Source: JAFMDF01 sp965222705
GTDB taxonomy: Bacteria > Bacteroidota > Bacteroidia > Chitinophagales > Saprospiraceae
Direction: 5' to 3'
Assembly: GCA_965222705.1 (NCBI GenBank)
Contig: CBDCUO010000050.1
Coordinates: 1 to 64,000 of the forward strand
DNA: 64,000 nucleotides
Shown: piece by piece, positions 61,429 to 64,000 of the stretch
Numbering within the stretch: the first letter of the stretch is position 1
Layout of the letters: every line of letters begins with the position of its first letter
Notes under the pieces: model-generated
What the model was told of the DNA's origin: nothing
Seen by the model: the letters and a program-made list of their open reading frames with translations, nothing else
The model's database searches: none
Translations under genes and position numbers: made by a program

Positions 61429-61872
61429 ATGGCAAAAGTAGTAGAGAATTTTATTAAACTACAAGTTAGAGGAGGAGCCGCTAACCCCGCACCTCCCGTT
61501 GGGCCTGCGCTGGGAGCAAAAGGGGTGAACATCATGGAGTTTTGTAAGCGTTTTAATGCCAAAACCCAAGATCAACAAGGCAAGTTATTGCCCGTGGTGA
61601 TTAGTGTTTATAAAGACAAATCTTTTGACTTTATCATAAAAACACCGCCCGCAGCAGTGCAATTGCTGGAAGCAGCAAAATTAAAAAAAGGTTCTCCCGA
61701 ATCCAATAGAAACAAAGTAGGTAGTGTCACATGGGATCAGGTGAAAACCATCGCCGAAAATAAAATGCCTGACCTGAATGCCTTTACCATAGAGTCTGCT
61801 ATGAAGATGGTAGCTGGTACAGCTCGCAGTATGGGGTTGGTGGTAAAGGGGGATTTTCCCGGCGAAGCATAA
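61429..61872 (+). CDS. rplK: 50S ribosomal protein L11
   Basis: The 147-residue protein has KLQVRGGAANPAPPVGPALG, GVNIMEFCKRFNAKT and the C-terminal GTARSMGLVVKG. It forms the GTPase-associated centre. A hairpin separates it from rplA. Confidence 0.98.
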   Translation: MAKVVENFIKLQVRGGAANPAPPVGPALGAKGVNIMEFCKRFNAKTQDQQGKLLPVVISVYKDKSFDFIIKTPPAAVQLLEAAKLKKGSPESNRNKVGSVTWDQVKTIAENKMPDLNAFTIESAMKMVAGTARSMGLVVKGDFPGEA

Positions 61873-61875
61873 ATC

Positions 61876-61908
61876 GCAGTTTTCAGGCTTCAGCCTTTTA
61901 AAAACTGC
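61876..61908 (+). promoter_or_regulatory. Hairpin between rplK and rplA
   Basis: GCAGTTTT (61876-61883) pairs exactly with AAAACTGC (61901-61908), with an inner AGGCT/AGCCT stem. It lacks a T-run, so it is more likely an mRNA-processing or regulatory structure than a terminator. Confidence 0.55.
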
Positions 61909-61992
61909 AGAACTTAAACTAAATTATTAATGAAGGGAGCTAGAGATTTATCAGAAATTTCTGGCGCTATTCACCTCAAATCTTTTATAAAA

Positions 61993-62685
61993 ATGGCTAA
62001 AGTTTCCAAGAAACGAAAAGAGGCGAACGCAAAGGTTGATAGAGAAAATCTCTATCCCCTGGAAGAAGCTCTAAAATTGGTCAAAGAAGTCAATATTGCC
62101 AAATTTGATGCTTCTGTTGACGTGCATGTTCGCCTGGGGGTTGATCCCAGAAAAGCGGACCAAGCTTTGCGTGGTACCGTTTCACTACCACACGGAACAG
62201 GTAAGACCAAAGTGGTGGTCGCCTTTTGTACACCTGACAAAGAAGCTGAAGCAAAAGAAGCAGGTGCTGATTTTGCCGGTTTAAACGAACTGGTTCAAAA
62301 AGTACAAGGAGGTTGGACCGACTTCGATGCGGTCGTAGCAATGCCTAGCACTATGGCACAAGTTGGTCGTTTGGGGCGTATCTTAGGTCCGCGTGGATTG
62401 ATGCCCAATCCCAAAACGGGTACGGTTACAATGAACGTTGGTGAGGCTGTATCGGAAATCAAGAAAGGTAAAATTTCTTTTCGGGTAGATAAGTACGGGA
62501 TTATTCATGCCCCCATAGGAAGAGTTTCTTTTACCCCTGAAAAATTAGTAGAAAATGCAAGCGAAGTGCTAGGTACGTTGACAAAGATGAAACCTGCCTC
62601 AGCGAAAGGCACCTACATGAAGTCTATCACTATTGCCAGCACTATGAGCCCGGGAATCAAAGTGGATCCAAAATCTATTAAATAA
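61993..62685 (+). CDS. rplA: 50S ribosomal protein L1
   Basis: The 230-residue protein from the ATG at 61993 (MAKVSKKRKE) matches L1; an in-frame ATG at 61930 would add 21 residues unlike the family. It has VHVRLGVDPRKADQALRG, LPHGTGKT and GRLGRILGPRGLMPNPKTGTV. L1 can repress its own operon in other bacteria. Confidence 0.97.
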   Translation: MAKVSKKRKEANAKVDRENLYPLEEALKLVKEVNIAKFDASVDVHVRLGVDPRKADQALRGTVSLPHGTGKTKVVVAFCTPDKEAEAKEAGADFAGLNELVQKVQGGWTDFDAVVAMPSTMAQVGRLGRILGPRGLMPNPKTGTVTMNVGEAVSEIKKGKISFRVDKYGIIHAPIGRVSFTPEKLVENASEVLGTLTKMKPASAKGTYMKSITIASTMSPGIKVDPKSIK

Positions 62686-62772
62686 AAGAAATCATTAGAA
62701 AAGCACAAGCAGCCATAGGCTCTAAACAATCTTTCTTACCCGCTTTTCTAAGCTGATTGTAAATCAAAAGCA

Positions 62773-63303
62773 ATGACTAAATCAGAAAAAGCAACCGTCA
62801 TTGAGGAATTAAAAGAGAAATTTGGCAAATATGATTTCTTTTATTTGACGGATTCCTCTACTATGACTGTTGAGGAAGTAAACAATCTTAGGGGAAAGTT
62901 TTTTGAGCAGGATGTTCAAATGCAAGTGGTTAAAAATACCCTTGCACAAAAAGCCCTCGAAGCGGCTGACCCAGAAAAGGGGTATGAAGCACTTTATGAC
63001 GTGCTAAAAGGTCCGACGGCTATACTATTTACTAAGGCCGCCAACGTTCCGGCCAAGGTCATTAAAGAATTTCGAAAAGGAGATAAGGAAAGACCCCTAT
63101 TAAAAGCAGCTTATATTGACTCAGGTATTTATATAGGCGATGACCAAATCGACGCACTTGCCAACCTGAAATCCAAGGAAGAACTATTGGGTGAGGTTAT
63201 TGCTTTATTACAGTCTCCGGCTAAGAATGTTATCTCCGCCTTAAAATCAGGAGGTGCAACTATCGCTGGATTGGTGAAAGCTTTGGGGGAAAGGAGCGAG
63301 TAA
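62773..63303 (+). CDS. rplJ: 50S ribosomal protein L10
   Basis: The 176-residue protein has FYLTDSSTMTVEEVNNLR, QMQVVKNTLAQKAL and KGPTAILFT, then a C-terminal helix for L7/L12 dimers. The 87-nt leader before it is where L10-(L12)4 autoregulation acts in other bacteria. Confidence 0.96.
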   Translation: MTKSEKATVIEELKEKFGKYDFFYLTDSSTMTVEEVNNLRGKFFEQDVQMQVVKNTLAQKALEAADPEKGYEALYDVLKGPTAILFTKAANVPAKVIKEFRKGDKERPLLKAAYIDSGIYIGDDQIDALANLKSKEELLGEVIALLQSPAKNVISALKSGGATIAGLVKALGERSE

Positions 63304-63395
63304 ATCGCAGCATTATTCTGCTGCTACTAATTAAGGCTTCCAAGTTGCCTCTTATATAAAAATTATTTTAAGAAACAATTCAAAACAAATTAAAA

Positions 63396-63776
63396 ATGGC
63401 AGATTTAAAAGCACTCGCAGAATCACTGGTTAATCTAACAGTGAAAGAAGTCAATGAGTTAGCGGATATTCTAAAGGAAGAGCATGGCATTGAGCCTGCT
63501 GCAGCGGCTGTAGCAGTGGCTGCCGGACCTGCTGGAGATGGTGGACAAGAAGCTGCTGCTGAAAAAACAGAATTTGATGTAATCTTAGCTTCTGCTGGAG
63601 CAGCAAAATTAAAAGTAGTAAAAGAAGTTAAAACATTATTGGGTATAGGCCTAAAAGATGCTAAAGAACTAGTTGACAGCGCGCCTGCTCCGGTAAAAGA
63701 AGGTGCTTCTAAAGATGATGCAGAGGCATTGAAAGCGGCTTTGGAAGCACTAGGTGCCAGTGTAGAATTAAAATAA
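63396..63776 (+). CDS. rplL: 50S ribosomal protein L7/L12
   Basis: The 126-residue protein has an N-terminal dimerisation domain, an alanine-rich hinge (AAAAVAVAAGP) and the C-terminal domain FDVILASAGAAKLKVVKEVK, GIGLKDAKELVDSAP. It forms the ribosomal stalk. Confidence 0.98.
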   Translation: MADLKALAESLVNLTVKEVNELADILKEEHGIEPAAAAVAVAAGPAGDGGQEAAAEKTEFDVILASAGAAKLKVVKEVKTLLGIGLKDAKELVDSAPAPVKEGASKDDAEALKAALEALGASVELK

Positions 63777-63796
63777 TTAATTGCTTTTATTTATTG

Positions 63797-63832
63797 GTGA
63801 TTTTTGAGCTTTTGTCAAGGCTCAAAAATCAC
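63797..63832 (+). terminator. Hairpin after rplL (terminator or attenuator before rpoB)
   Basis: GTGATTTTTGAGC (63797-63809) pairs exactly with GCTCAAAAATCAC (63820-63832) and is followed by TTTC. In many bacteria a partial terminator here lowers rpoBC expression relative to ribosomal proteins. Confidence 0.7.
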
Positions 63833-64000
63833 TTTCTACATTGTTTTCAAGAGAATGAAACGCTAGTCTTTTTGGCTTTGAACCAAAAAAGGAATTTTTT
63901 ACCAAAACATTAAAACTATCTATGCCTCAAGGCAATTTTTTTAAAGATAGAATACTCCGGGCTTAGCCGTTTTTACATACGGTCTAAGCCTATTGTCGTA
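63833..64000 (+). other. Leader upstream of the expected rpoB
   Basis: No gene is visible to the window edge. A second hairpin, GGCTTAG-CCG / CGG-T-CTAAGCC (63960-63990), lies near the end. The gene order predicts rpoB just beyond, but its start is not included. Confidence 0.5.

Noticed and set aside
61930..61992. 21-residue N-terminal extension of L1
   Set aside because: L1 proteins begin at the MAKVSKK-type start at 61993; the extension is unlike any family member.

Overview
The window is a stretch of chromosome from a Bacteroidota bacterium. Three things support this: a type IX secretion (T9SS) gene trio (giant adhesin with a gliding-type C-terminal sorting domain, a PorP/SprF-like protein and an OmpA/PD40 protein), promoters of the Bacteroidota type (TTTG, about 20 nt, TAnnTTTG), and typical families such as HD-PycTM fusions and DUF2007. 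The mix of a giant adhesin, a wax-ester-synthase-like acyltransferase and a TIR/STAND protein would fit Saprospiria, but that placement is inference.

Layout. 1-7.2 kb: a truncated membrane class III nucleotide cyclase divergent from an HD-PycTM protein, then an RlmL-like methyltransferase, YebC, YaaA, a patatin-like lipase and FdhD. 7.4-21.7 kb: the T9SS trio on the minus strand, led by a protein of about 3,600 residues. 22.1-22.7 kb: rplT and rpmI. 23.1-25.1 kb: a secreted M20 peptidase and an unrecognised 170-residue protein. 25.1-30.2 kb: a complete diversity-generating retroelement (DGR). 30.4-57.4 kb: mostly metabolic and stress genes (DapA-like aldolase, asparaginase with a tail of 115-bp repeats, M23 lipoprotein, msrA/msrB, DAHP synthase, ABC transporter, rpe, GH4 enzyme with a sodium symporter, WS/DGAT-like acyltransferase, leuCDA, STAS protein, clpC). 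57.5-64 kb: infC, the tRNA Thr-Tyr-Gly-Thr cluster with tuf, tRNA-Trp, secE, nusG, rplK, rplA, rplJ and rplL, ending just before the expected rpoB.

The most interesting element is the DGR. Its target is a 998-residue protein with an N-terminal TIR domain, a STAND-type NTPase core and a C-terminal formylglycine-generating-enzyme/C-type-lectin fold. The last 115 bp of that fold are a variable repeat (28287-28401). A template repeat lies downstream of, and partly inside, the reverse transcriptase gene (29902-30016). I aligned the two by eye: they differ at 14 positions, and all 14 are adenines in the template. An Avd-like four-helix protein lies between target and reverse transcriptase on the opposite strand. 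The simplest reading is a defence or self/non-self recognition protein whose ligand-binding tip is hypermutated while its TIR effector stays constant.

Other points of note are the cyclase/HD-PycTM pair (Pycsar-like), the repeats that copy the end of the asparaginase gene, an infC with a TTG start that is separated from rpmI-rplT, a leu operon without leuB, and a structured 173-bp inverted-repeat element upstream of the DGR target.
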